From contig NC_064048.1 in assembly GCF_932526225.1 (NCBI RefSeq), positions 521,340-585,339 of the forward strand: a DNA stretch of 64,000 nucleotides, read 5' to 3'. The translations under genes were made by a program, and so were the position numbers. The stretch is from Nematostella vectensis (taxonomy: Eukaryota; Cnidaria; Anthozoa; Actiniaria; Edwardsiidae). The notes under the pieces were generated by a model that worked only from the letters and a program-made list of their open reading frames with translations, did not search any database and was not told the DNA's origin. How positions within the stretch are numbered: position 1 is the stretch's first letter; each line of letters begins with the position of its first letter. This document shows, in pieces, positions 35,295-48,200 of the stretch.

Positions 35295-35993
35295 TCAGAC
35301 AACCCCTTCTAAGCGTTCTGATTTTCTTATTTGGATTTTTATTGGGAAAGTTGTCTCCACTGTTATGTGGTCAGGACCAACGTGAAGGTCGTATCCGTAT
35401 GCGCTGTTCCTACCAAGCACCATTGCCTGTGTCTTACTGATATTGATGCCGAGGTAATTGGTGGAGAACCAGTCGTTTATTTGTGATATATCAAATTCCA
35501 AGGCAGGGCCAGGTACAGGTACTGGGTCTAGTGTCGTCCTCATATAATCCTAGTAACGATTTTAGGGCACTGTAGTTTCGGTCGTTGATGAAGATGTTAG
35601 AGAATAACGGACCCAGCAAACTTCTCTAGGGTATGCCTCAGTGGATTTCTAGCCAGTCTGCAGCGGACGCGTTGGAATCTTCCCGTGAGATATGACTGGA
35701 TGATCTTTATTGCTGCAGGGGAAATCCCATATGCTGACAACTTGGCTAGGAGGAGATTGTGGCAGATCGAATCAAATGCCTTAGACAAATCGATTGCGAC
35801 CACGCCCATGCTCTCCCCCCTTGTCAAGAGACGCCCGCAGGTCTTCAGTCAGCTTGATTAGCGCCGAGCAGCATGAGTGGCCTCGTAGGAAGTCCGACAT
35901 GTTCTCCGAAAAAAACATAGCGGCATCGTAAAGCTGGTCAAACTGCAGCCGCTCGATGGGAATCACCATCCCCCCCTCACCTTCACTTTTCAA
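35295..35993 (-). pseudogene. Degraded non-LTR reverse transcriptase
   Basis: Fragments in three frames read FLRGHSCCSALIKLTEDLRA, VAIDLSKAFDSICHNLLLAK, LSAYGISPAAIKIIQSYLTG and INDWFSTNYLGINISKTQAM. Between them the LLGPL..NIFIND region and a YxDD-like site with altered second residue (YEDD) are visible. These are jockey-superfamily LINE RT motifs. Frameshifts and missing ends show an inactive, 5'-truncated copy from a family different from the element at 7-11.6 kb. Confidence 0.85.
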
Positions 35994-35999
35994 ATGGTC

Positions 36000-37460
36000 A
36001 TATCGTCCCTCACTGATATTGTTGGCCTTATTTGTTGATGATTACATGGGCTGCCTTTGGCCTTTTGTCAAGTCTCCATATGGTTCTCGATGGTCCTCGA
36101 GGTTTTCCCAGGTTAGCCTAAACAGGTTTTTATTAAACGGGTAATATTTTTAGTTTTAGGCTAATTAGGTTCTTAAAAATAGTTTCCTAATTCTATGGAA
36201 AAGTTAATATATTAATGGCTGCATACCGGCCTGCCTTCGTACAATATGTGGTTAAGACCCCACTAAACTCTCATTATCAAGCTAAACTCTTGGAGAAGTG
36301 AAGTGCGAGCACTTAGATTGGTTTGTCATGTAATTGCAAGGTTAAATCTAGATTCTTTTAGAATTATGTTGGGCAGATTGCACATTTTCCATGAGCCAGG
36401 TATATGCAAGACCCCCTTTTCTTTGCAGCCACTTTCTTGGCTGATAATTAACCCTTTGTTTCATGGTTTCTCTGTTTGTTTTATAAGAGAAATAGAACAA
36501 AAACAAATTGCTTGTAGTCTTATTTTTTTAAACAAAAGAAATTATTTAATTGAAGGCATTGTATGTCTAAAAAAGGAAAGGTGATAACCATAACAAACAA
36601 GTCTGATAACCATAACAAACAATCTGATTTGCTGTGGAGGGGATGTGCAGTCATAGATATTATGGAAGGTAAGTATATCTTATAAAAAGACTACCTTTTG
36701 GTGATTGAGTGAGAGGGGCACAACCTGTGTGCCCACCCCGAGCTGCATGCCTGTACATACCCAGTAAGCTATTTGGGTCTAATTGGTTGCCATGATAATA
36801 GCTACTGAAAAGATTACTGCTCATGTATTAACATATAGTGAACTATACAGAATTTATGATCTCCTGCTTCTCCCTAACAATAGCTTCTGCATGTAAGTAC
36901 ACTGCAGTATTCACTGGAGTCCACTGATTTCTAAAGAATCTCTGTCTTCTCCGCAGCTGTGTTTGCCTTGGTTTAAAATAATGAAGCAATCAATTTTGTT
37001 TTATTTCTTGGGCAATGATTTGCAATCATAGTAGTTCTGGACTGGAAATTGCTGTGGAAAAATAGACTCAAAATATAAAATACTGCAAACCCAGTATCGA
37101 AAAACAAAACAATTTTATGTCTGATATTAGAAGGGCCGAGGAGCGGGTCAGAGAAATGAAATTATTCGGATTGATTTTACATTTCTCTTTATACACAAGT
37201 CTCATAAAAAAAAACACAGAGCTCTACTAAATGCTTATTATTTACCCGTCATTTTTGGAATTTGGTTGGTTTGTCTTTCCTTCATAAAGTTATTTTGCCA
37301 TAAATAAAGCCTTACAGTTCAATCGTCAATGACAATCGGCAATGGGATTTCGGCTGTTTGAATACCTTTTGCTTTGCCCTTAGGTGAGGAGCTAGTTTGA
37401 TTATCCGAGTTTTTTTAATCAAATGACAAACTTCGAAAGCCAAAAGCAAATCCCGTAAAA
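36000..37460. other. No gene seen
   Basis: AT-rich DNA with no supported exon. A duplicated 'ataaccataacaaacaa' phrase lies at about 36583-36625. Confidence 0.5.
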
Positions 37461-37467
37461 CATCGGA

Positions 37468-37746
37468 TCATAAGTCGTCATAGTTAGCAAATAATTCGTT
37501 GATATCGCCATCGTATTCGAGATATAAATCGAAGAAGAAGCTTTCAACATTATCGTAAACACAGGGCAATTGCGAAAAATCATGGCCGCTTTGTATCGCT
37601 GACTGGCAAAGGTAGCCCAAATCTTGTTTTTTTAAAGACAAAGTCCGTCCAAATCGAAGCTGGAAATGCAATGCATAGACTACTAATTGCGCATCGGGGG
37701 AGGGAACGTGAGATTTCGTTTCCAAGATGGCGGCGGCTTGTTCCAC
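37468..37746 (-). other. Open frame of 92 codons, possible exon
   Basis: The frame reads QAAAILETKSHVPSPDAQLV...LSLKKQDLGYLCQSAIQSGH and ends with an acidic LYLEYDGDINELFANYDDL tail and stop. It has no ATG at its 5' end and could be a last exon. Composition looks protein-like; family not recognised. Confidence 0.3.
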
Positions 37747-38743
37747 AGGAAACCCAAATCGAAACGACCGATATTAGTGTTGATGAAGGTTTTAGTTTAC
37801 TGCTTGAAAATCATGATTTTCATCATTATTGGGGGATCTTAAAGAATGTCTATCAACCACCCTATTTTATTGTTTTAAATACAAACGGTTTATTCGCTTC
37901 AAAACTCGCTTGAATTAGCCGATGGAAACGGATGGTCGATGTGGCTCGGCATTAAGCCGGGAGCATAAAAAGCCGGCGTGATTGGCGTTTTTTATGCAAA
38001 CTATTTGATTGTGTACTACGTGAGTAACTTTGTGTTATATTCAAAGAAGTAAATTCTGAAAAACAAACAAATCGAAGAATTTGTTATGCTTATTCGCATT
38101 CGTCAAACTCTGTTACCGCTTTCGTTACCGGGTATCACAATCAGCGTATTGCCTTAATACCACCTTTCACATTTTGCATTCTAGTGTTTCAACACTTCTA
38201 AGCGCTTCACCAGACAGGTGAAGACAGCTTGTTTTAAAGGGTCGGCTTTTAAAATTCGCTAAGGGACCGCCCTCCCTCCCATCAAATTTCTAATGGTCAC
38301 AATTAAATACCAATAATACATTAATTAATTTATATAGTTGTTATTGTATGTATGTCGCTGGCTGGCCCGCAATTCAGGCTTTGCTGCAATGGTTATCATC
38401 AAACGATGATTGCTTGATTGATGTAGGAAACAACTGCTGTAACTTGGCTAGCTTTTCCAATAAACGCGTCGCAAAACAAGGCACATTTCGCGCCAATTAA
38501 GAAAGGATTTCGTCATTTCAGAACGTAAACCCACCAGGCCACCAAGGTTAAGTATTCTATCTAGCTTGCTTCATAAGTTATAGCTATTTTGCCGGAGGGG
38601 AGGGGAGAAGGGCTAAAAACGTGAATGTCATTGTAAAAGTGTGAATATTTTGTTCGGCAAGTTGTAAAGAGTGCCCGTGTTTCTAAATCTCCTATCTTGG
38701 GTAGTCTGTGTTTATTTCAGTATATAGATATCATGCTCATATT

Positions 38744-38831
38744 TGTGAAATGTCTATACGTATGTGATCTCTGCATGTTTTCAGATTTGTGAAGTGTCTA
38801 TACGTATGTGATCTCTGCATGTTTTGGAATA
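38744..38831. repeat. Two direct copies of a 47-bp unit
   Basis: The phrases tgtctatacgtatgtgatct and ctgcatgtttt occur twice in tandem. The rest of 38.0-39.1 kb shows nothing. Confidence 0.85.
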
Positions 38832-39105
38832 AATTTAGTTCAGTTCCGACGCTGTGCCCTTGATGTCCTTCTCACTTTCTCCCAAAAAAGCTCGAGCCAT
38901 TTTAATGCGAACCGGTGTTATGAACCCGACCGTTACATCATTATGACCTAGTACGGTAGCCAATGGGTAAGTCTTTGCCTCTGTGAATGTACATGCTTAC
39001 AGCAAAATAAGCAACAATGCTGCAACTTCCCAAACCTGTAATTGCTTATTTTATTATAACCATGAAGCAATGCAAGTAGCGACACATGGAAACTCTGAGT
39101 GGTAC

Positions 39106-39111
39106 TTTATT
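39106..39111 (-). terminator. Polyadenylation signal AATAAA
   Basis: On the minus strand AATAAA lies 111 nt downstream of the stop codon at 39222. A closer one is at 39196-39201. Either could serve the minicollagen-CRD gene. Confidence 0.45.
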
Positions 39112-39221
39112 TGAAATAGGTGTATGCGCCAAATGGCGTAATGCGAATGCATAGGGAGCAAGAATAAGTTAAATCCTCGACATAAATACAGTACATTTAT
39201 TCCACAACTTTTCTCCCCTGA

Positions 39222-42200
39222 CTAGCGGCGCCTTCCATACAGAGGATTGCGGTAGCGTCTCGCACCAGGCCCCTTCAAACTCTGAATAAACCGGCTCCTC
39301 GCCGCCAAGTACTGGGACCTACAGCACGCCCTGGAGCACGTGGGAGCACAAGCCCTGTCGCAGGCGAAAGGGCACTGGGCGACGGGCACGGCCATGGGGT
39401 ACGCTACCGGGGGGTAGCCGGGGTACCTTGGGTTGTAGGCGTGGCTGTAGAGGTAAGGGTAGGGGACCATGTAGGGGTAGGGGAGCTGATATATGGGCTG
39501 CGGCAGGGCATGAGTTTCGTGTCTCGTGTCTTCGCCTTCGGGTTCTCTGTTTTCCTGCTTGTTCTCTTCGCGGTGGAGCTCTTGGGCCTTTCGAAAAATA
39601 AAGACATCCATAGACGTAATCAAATGATTACAGCGTGTAGAACAGTATTTAGGGCTTCTTAGGGGTTAGTTTCGAATTCTAGTTCTCATAAATTTATTCT
39701 AAAATTTATGTCAAAAGAAAGAATTGAATAATTGTGTGTGTGTGTGTGTGTGTGTGTGGGGGGGGGTATCGGTTCTACCATCAATTTACAATTTTGTTTT
39801 GACGTAAGGATTTGGTCGACCGACAAAAAAGAACGTACAGATAAATAAAAACAGGGATGAGGACAACCTATATTAAGCGAACGCTAGCTATATACATACC
39901 AGTTGGACCCAGCAAACAAGAAATATATAAAATATATACATTATGCCAATGTGAATTGATAAAGGTGTCAGGTTAATAAAGCTACTGCCCCCTGACGAAC
40001 CTCGATCTGTCAGCGCAACTACTTTGTTTCACAGAGTATACCACATAGTTATTCTACAGCTTGTCTGAAGTCTTTTTAGTTATACCACATCGTTTTTCTA
40101 CAGCTTTTCTGTAGTTCTTCTATTTATTTCACAAAGTTATTCTACAGCTTGTCTGTAGTTTTTCTAGTTGTACCACATACCCCCCTGAAATCTCCTTACC
40201 GGCGCAGGCGCAGATGCTGGTGGCCAAACGAAGGTGTGTCCGATGATTTGTACAGGAGGGGGAGGGGGTGAAGCCTCTTGGTGCTCTTGGGTCAGCTCTA
40301 CCGTAGCACTCCCCTCCTCTGATTCCTGAAAGACAAAACAAAAAGACATAAACAGTCAAAAACTACATTTTTTCGCGTAAGCATAAAAGGAGTTGCCAAT
40401 AATCTGCCATGCTTCTGCAAAACCTCTCGCAACATCATCATCATTGTAATCTTCATCATCATAAACAACATCATTACATCACCATCACCATCACCATCAC
40501 CATCACCGTCACCGTCACCGTCACCGTCACCGTCACCGTCATCACCATCACCATCACCATCACCGTCACCGTCACCGTCACCATCACCGTCACCGTCACC
40601 GTCACCGTCACCGTCGCCATCACCATCACCATCACCGTCACCATCACCATCACCATCACCGTCACCGTCACCGTCACCGTCACCGTCACCGTCACCGTCA
40701 CCATCACCATCACCATCACCATCACCATCACCATCACCATCACCATCACCATCACCGTCACCGTCACCGTCACCATCACCGTCACCGTCATCGTCACCAT
40801 CACCATCACCGTCACCGTCACCATCACCGTCACCGTCACCGTCACTAACACCATTACCATCTCCAATACAATCACCATGATTATCATCACCACCTTATCA
40901 TCATCATCATTATCATTCCGTGCTTACCGGCTGATCGCTAAGATTGTTGTTTATCTCTCCGTGTCCGGAGTATCCCAGAGGATGATAGAATCCAGGGTGG
41001 TAGGGGAAGGGATAGAAAACCGGAACTTGAGGAGCTACTACAGGATACGTCTGAATATGGACCGGTTGGGCTTCATTATTGACCTGTTGAGCTGCATTAT
41101 GGACTTGAGAAGTATGAACAGATTGTGGTGAAGTATGGACCGATTTCGATGATGTATGGACCGGCTCTAATGGAGTATGGACCGGGGTAAGTTGTTGCTG
41201 TTCGTATGGCGTATGAACAACGACTTGTGGAGGGTGGTGGATTTCTGGAGCAACAATAGGAGCTGCGGGTTGCTGTGTAAATAGCAAAAATACAAGCTTG
41301 ACTCAAATTTCAAATTGAAGCTAGAAGGAGTTGGCGTGTCACACCTATCGGTTGAAGAATCTGCTCTTAGAATTCCACTGTTCAGGCCTTGACCAAATGA
41401 AAAATCACATGTACTTGTTTGACAGGCCTTTTTATCTAAGGATCCCCTCCCATCATTCTAGTCACTGTTTTTATAAGCGTATAGCTAGATTTCATTGGGG
41501 ATAATTCACAACTATTTTGTTTTCAAATATTGAGGATCCTATCGTGCGAGCGAAGGGCGAGGTGTGACAAGCAGAAACGAAAACAATACAAAAACAGCAT
41601 TTAGATTCTACAAGCGGGGAAAACATACCTGCTGTTGGACCACTTGGACAGGATAGTGAACCGGACAGGGCGCGGGGTAGGGCGTCACCTCATAAGGCAC
41701 GCTTCCGGTGCAGACAGGAACTGCGCATGCGCAAGTTGACGTTGCGTGACACTCCTTTGGGGGTGGGGGTGGGTGAAAGATTTGATCACGGCACTCTGAG
41801 AGATATGAAACAAATTTGAACGGCTGTGCTATAAAAGCTAGTCACTCAAGTAGTCACGCTGATCTCGCGTGTTGCGTGAAGACCTCTTCAGTTGTCATGC
41901 AGGGAGGGAAGTAAAACGGTCACCGATATTTTTAAAACCCACCTGGTGTTACAATGCTTCCAGGTTTGAGAATCGCTTCCAGTACTCGCAAATGTGCCTC
42001 ATTGCAACTGAACTTCATGATGATATTGGCGTATGACAAGTTGTTGTCGGTTCTATAGATATAAAGAGGTGGTAAGATGTACACGCATGTAGCTAAGGGT
42101 GGACAAGGGTGGTAAGATGTCCACGCATGTGCTAGGGGTGGACAAGGGTGGTAAGATGTACATGCATGTGATAGGGGTGGACAAGGGTGGTAAGATGTAC

Positions 42201-45200
42201 ACGCATGTGATAGGGGTTGACAAGGGTGGTAAGATGTACACGCATGTGCTAGGGGTGGACAAGGGTGGTAAGATGTACATGCATGTGCTAGGGGTGGACA
42301 AGGGTGGTAAGATGTACAAGCATGTGCTAGGGGTGGACAAGGGTGGTAAGATGTACATGCATGTGCTAGGGGTGGACAAGGGTGGTAAGATGTACACGCA
42401 TGTGATAGGGGTGGACACGGGTGGTAAGATGTACATGCATGTGCTAGGGGTGGACAAGGGTGGTAAGATGTACAAGCATGTGCTAGGAGTGGACAAGGGT
42501 GGTAAGATGTACATGCATGTGCTAGGGGTGCACAAGGGTGGTAAGATGTACACGCATGTGCTAGGGGTGGACAAGAGTGGTAAGATGTACACGCATGTGA
42601 TAGGGGTGGTAAGATGTACACGCATGTTATAAGGGTGGTCAAGGGTGGTAAGATGTACACACATGGGCTAGGGAGTGGACAATGGTGGTAAGATGTACAT
42701 GCATGTGCTAGGGGTGGACAAGGGTGGTAAGATGTACACGCATGTGCTAGGGGTGGACAAGGGTGGTAAGATGTACACACATGTGCTAGGGGTGGACAAG
42801 GGTGGTAAGATGTACACACATGTGCTAGGGGTGGATAAGGGTGGTAAGATGTATATGCATGTGCTAGGGGTGGACAAGGGTGGTAAGATGTACATGCATG
42901 TGCTAGGGGTGGACAAGGGTGGTAAGATGTACACGCATGTGCTAGGGGTGGACAAGAGTGGTAAGATGTACACGCATGTGCTAGGGGTGGACAATGGTGG
43001 TAAGATGTACACGCATGTGCTAGGGGTGGACAAGGGTGGTAAGATGTACACACATGTGCTAGGGGTGGATAAGGGTGGTAAGATGTATATGCATGTGCTA
43101 GGGGTGGACAAGGGTGGTAAGATGTACATGCATGTGATAGGGGTGGACAAGGGTGGTAAGATGTACACGCATGTGCTAGGGGTGGACAAGGGTGGTAAGA
43201 TGTACACGCATGTGCTAGGGGTGGACAAGGGTGGTAAGATGTACATGCATGTGCTAGGGGTGCACAAGGGTGGTAAGATGTACACGCATGTGCTAGGGGT
43301 GGACAAGAGTGGTAAGATGTACACGCATGTGATAGGGGTGGTAAGATGTACACGCATGTTATAAGGGTGGTCAAGGGTGGTAAGATGTACACACATGGGC
43401 TAGGGAGTGGACAATGGTGGTAAGATGTACATGCATGTGCTAGGGGTGGACAAGGGTGGTAAGATGTACACGCATGTGCTAGGGGTGGACAAGGGTGGTA
43501 AGATGTACACACATGTGCTAGGGGTGGACAAGGGTGGTAAGATGTACACACATGTGCTAGGGGTGGATAAGGGTGGTAAGATGTATATGCATGTGCTAGG
43601 GGTGGACAAGGGTGGTAAGATGTACATGCATGTGCTAGGGGTGGACAAGGGTGGTAAGATGTACACGCATGTGCTAGGGGTGGACAAGAGTGGTAAGATG
43701 TACACGCATGTGCTAGGGGTGGACAAGGGTGGTAAGATGTACACGCATGTGCTAGGGGTGGACAAGGGTGGTAAGATGTACACACATGTGCTAGGGGTGG
43801 ATAAGGGTGGTAAGATGTATATGCATGTGCTAGGGGTGGACAAGGGTGGTAAGATGTACATGCATGTGATAGGGGTGGACAAGGGTGGTAAGATGTACAC
43901 GCATGTGCTAGGGGTGGACAAGGGTGGTAAGATGTACAAGCATGTAGCTAGGGGTGCACAAGGGTGGTAAGATGTACCCGCATGTAGCTAAGGGTGGACA
44001 AGTGTGGTAAGATGTACATGCATGTGATAGGGGTGGACAAGGGTGGTAAGATGTACACGCATGTGCTAGGGGTGGACAAGGGTGGTAAGATGTACATGCA
44101 TGTAGGTAGGGGTGGACAAGGGTGGTAAGATGTACATGCATGTGATAGGGGTGGACAAGGGTGGTAAGATGTACACGCAAGTGCTAGGGGTTGACAAGGG
44201 TGGTAAGATGTAAATTCTTGGAGGGAAGGGAGGAGCTAATTCGGCGGAAGCGCTTATTCGATGAATTAGTGTTAAACAATATACTCACGTGACATTCTGG
44301 AATTCCAAAGATGAGAAGCACGGATAGCATCGGTAAATCATGCGAAGCTGGGGAGAAAAAAATGATTTTTAAATGTGAATTCGCGAGTAAAACGGGAAGA
44401 TATTCTCTTTATCTTCCAAAAAGTTGTGAAATTTGATGCCACACTTCAAACAATTTGTTCAAGGTGGAACAAGACAGAATTAAATTAAAGACATCTCTAG
44501 GGTGAGCAGGGGGTGTTATTTAGTGCTAAAGTTAAGAACGGTAGACGGACATCTTGCAATGTTTCTCACACTTTTAAAAATAAAATGTTAATGTTGTTAG
44601 AATTTCATTTAAAAAACAACTGTATTCATCCCATTCATCACATAATATCATTTCAACAATCTGAAAACTGGGAAGGAGGAATGAGGAGGGAAAGTTGTGC
44701 CTCCGTAATACAAAGGAGGGCTCCCCCTCCGTCCCTTGTCTGTCGGCAATGTGTCCCCATGTGTAACGATGTGTCCCATGTGTACCGATGTGTCCCCATG
44801 TGTACCGATGTGTCCCATGTGTACCGATGCGCCCCATGTGTACTTAAGGGGGCCCCTTGTGTACCGATGTGTAGAGATGTGTCCCCATGTGTACCAATGT
44901 GTCCCTATGTGTACCGATGTGTCCTCATGTGTCCCCATGTGTACCGATGTGTACCAATGTGTCCCCATGTGTACCGATGTGTTCCCATGTGTACCGATGT
45001 GTCCCCATGTGTACCCATGTGCCCCATGTGTACCGATGTGTAGAGATGTGTCCCCATGTGTACCGATGTGTCCCCATGTGTACCGATGTGCCCTATGTGT
45101 ACCGATGTGTAGAGATGTGTCCCCATGTGTACAGATGTATCCCCATGTGTAGAGATGTGTCCCCATGTGTACCGATGTGTCCCCATGTGTACCGATGTGT

Positions 45201-48200
45201 CCCTATGTGTCCCCATGTGTACCGATGTGTCCCCATGTGTACCGATGTGTCCCTATGTGTCCCCATGTGTACCGATGTGTACCGATGTGTCCCCATGTGT
45301 ACAGATGTGCCTTATGTGTACCGATGTGTAGAGATGTATCCCCATGTTTAGAGATGTATCCCCATGTGTACCGATGTGTCCCCATGTGTACCGATGTGTC
45401 CCCATGTGTACCGATGTGTCCCCATGTGTACCGAAGTGTCCCCATGTGTAGCGATGTGTCCCCATGTGTACTGATGTGCCCCATGTGTGCCGATGTGTCT
45501 CCATGTGTCCCCATGTGTACAGATGTGTCCCCATGAGTAACGAAGTGTCCCCATGTGTACCGATGTGTCCCCATGTGTAAAGATGTGCCCCATGTGTACC
45601 GATGTGCCCCATGTGTACCGATGTGTCCCTATGTGTACTGATGTGCCCCATGTGTACCGATGTGTAGAGATGTGTCCCCATGTGTACCGATGTGTAGAGA
45701 TGTGTCTCCATGTGTACCCATATCAAACATATTCCCCAAGGATAGTGTCCTTCGTTTGCATTGCCTAATATGGTCATTGATGCCCATATTTAGAAGAGCT
45801 AAAGTTTTCCCGCTCCCTGATCTCCAGAAAATATGGTGAAAAATGCTGATTCCTGTCAATTTGAGACTCGTGGAAAGAATTTGTCAAAAAAAACCTGACA
45901 GATTGGTCAAATTTTTATTTCACTAATCTTGAAAAGCCCTTAGACCCAGGCCTCACAGAGATTGACCGAGCGGGTTTGAAGGTCACCCAAATATTGATAT
46001 GGAAGTGTCCCCATGTGTCCACATGTGGCCCATGTGTACCGATGTGTAGAGATGTGTCCCCATGTGTACAGATGTGTCCCCATGTGTAGATATGTGTCTT
46101 AATGTGTACCGAAGTGTCCCCATGTGTCCACATGTGGCCCATGTATCCCCATGTGTACCGATGTGTTTCCATGTGTACAGATGTATCCCCATGTGTACAG
46201 ATGTGTCCCCATGTGTACCGATGTGTCCCCATGTGTACAGATGTGTCCCCATGTGTACCGAAGTGTCCCCATGTGTACAGATGTGTCCCTATGTGTACAG
46301 ATGTTACCCCATGTGGCCCATGTGGAGTAAGTACGCAGCTGCTTTGTCTCATATTATCTTTGTTCTACAAAGGAGTTCTTTTGTGTCTATTCTTCTCGTT
46401 CTTTGTGTTGAGGTGCGGATATTGTTCATTTGCCCAATCAAATTGCAGCTTGTAAGAGCTGCGTACTGACCCTCCATGTGGCCCGATGTTAGCCAATGCT
46501 TACATTCTCGCAGATATGGCATTTCATTTCATGGTATGGCTCGCTGTCGGAAGGGGGAGGGGCTTTCTCAAGTTTGATAGACACAAAAAATGTACGACCT
46601 GCAAAATAAGGTACATATATAGAAATTGAATATTTATGCGGCAGAAATGTTTATTCATCGATCCTTTTCAAAGTTTACGTTTTCTTTTGCTTCACGCGCA
46701 GTTTGAACTACAACGTTGAAACAGCAGTACTAGAAGCAAATATGGTAGGAATTAAAAGGAAAATCCGAATCTCTCCCTTTTTTGTTTTCTTTTCAGATTA
46801 CCCATCTACAAAGCAAGAGGTAGGAACATGTTCAAATTTACTCACATTCCAAAGCCCTTGAGTCCACAGACGATGAGTTTGCTGACGCTTAGGGAAAAAT
46901 CGTATTGATAAATTAAGTTTCTCAGCACTAAATCTGCTATGTGATGTATTTGGTCTGTTTCATCGACAGGGTTAAAATCTCTGAAACACAGAGAGCTATG
47001 ACTGTGCCACTATTAGATGTAGAATGCTTGCAACGTTTTACATTCAGTCTCGCCTGACAGAGTTTCAATACAGGCTAAACAGTGGCAGAGTGAAGTTGTC
47101 GTCTGTAATCGTAAGGTTTACCTTCAGTTGCGTTGGTCGTGGTGGTTGCATTCACTGATGACGTAATGGCGGAGGATTAAGAGAAATTTGACAAATACAA
47201 ATCAAATACAAATCACAAGTCACAGAGGCGGATGAAGGGCTAACTTTATATGACTTCACTTTTTACAGAGTGCTACTCACCTCGACAAGTAACCCACATA
47301 ATTCCATACAATTATTTAAAGAGTCTATTTCAATCGGCAAGCTCAACTAAGATCACCCTCCACGCAGGCTCCACGTTTTCCTTTGTTTTTAATACGAGAT
47401 TTGTGGTATCCCCCTTGAAACTGATCCATGGCAAAAACATAGATTGTTCGTTTGACAAGTCACCAACAAAAGGGGGAATTAAGCGACAGGAGAGATCCTC
47501 TGTATATACAATCATAGACATATTTTACTTTAGACTAAGATAAGTAAATTTCGCATACCCTGTGTCGCATTTGAAGTAGCGTTCACCATCGTCGGTGCGG
47601 GAGTTGGTGGTGATGGTTGTGGTGGTGGGGGATACTGCCCTTTAGTGCGTAGAAATACAACCAGAGTAGTTCAGCGATAGATTTTTGCTGTTATATTTTT
47701 ATTAAAAAGAGCTTTTTGATTGGTGGGCATTTAGGGGTCTGGGGAGATTGGGGGGGGGGGGGGGGGGGGTTGATCTCTGTTTCTATGAATGTCTTGTCCG
47801 GAGCGTAAAGGCGGTGCTTAATGCTAATAAATATTCATATGGAGATTTCGTAGATCAATACTGCTCTGTGTATCGTCCCCAGACTAATCTTGGTCTGTTA
47901 CGATTTAAAATGGCGGACACTTTGGAAGTAGCGGGAGATAAAGTAGTTGCCATCCGGCATAGAGACACCTGGGGACACGTGTGGTCCTTTTCCTAGCTTC
48001 TCTCCCTCCCCCTATTGTAGCCTTGGGATACAAGTCAGCCTAGTCCCAGGCCTTTACACAAGCTCATGGTCGGGGCCTAGTCCCAGGCCTTTACACAAGC
48101 TCTTGGCCGGGGTTCTATGTTGGTAGCTAGTACTGTGACTGGGAAGCATGTCCCAGATCCCACGCTGCTGCACAGTTAATTTCCTAGCACAGGAAACCCG

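Noticed and set aside
39222-39623. Start of the CRD exon as an intronless protein from an ATG at about 39608-39620
   Set aside because: The upstream codons include a pyrimidine tract and AG acceptor at 39588. The eleven-exon model with a signal peptide explains the frame better.
40409-41131. 240-codon plus-strand ORF of TVTVTITI type
   Set aside because: Hexamer microsatellite inside an intron, overlapping a better-supported exon on the minus strand.
41932-43970. Long ORFs on both strands (up to 617 codons) with [13 protein letters not shown] or [13 protein letters not shown] repeats
   Set aside because: They are translations of the 39-bp array, whose length is a multiple of three. Only the last part of the minus frame (exon 41943-42052) is coding.
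44513-46469. ORFs with [18 protein letters not shown] or [11 protein letters not shown] repeats on both strands
   Set aside because: Products of the 20-bp arrays; the cysteine periodicity is coincidental and unrelated to the minicollagen CRD.
47909-47995. Plus-strand ATGGCGGAC open frame in intron 1 of the first paralogue
   Set aside because: Short, no splice donor in frame, no homology; the ATGGCGG word is common near repeats and promoters in this window.
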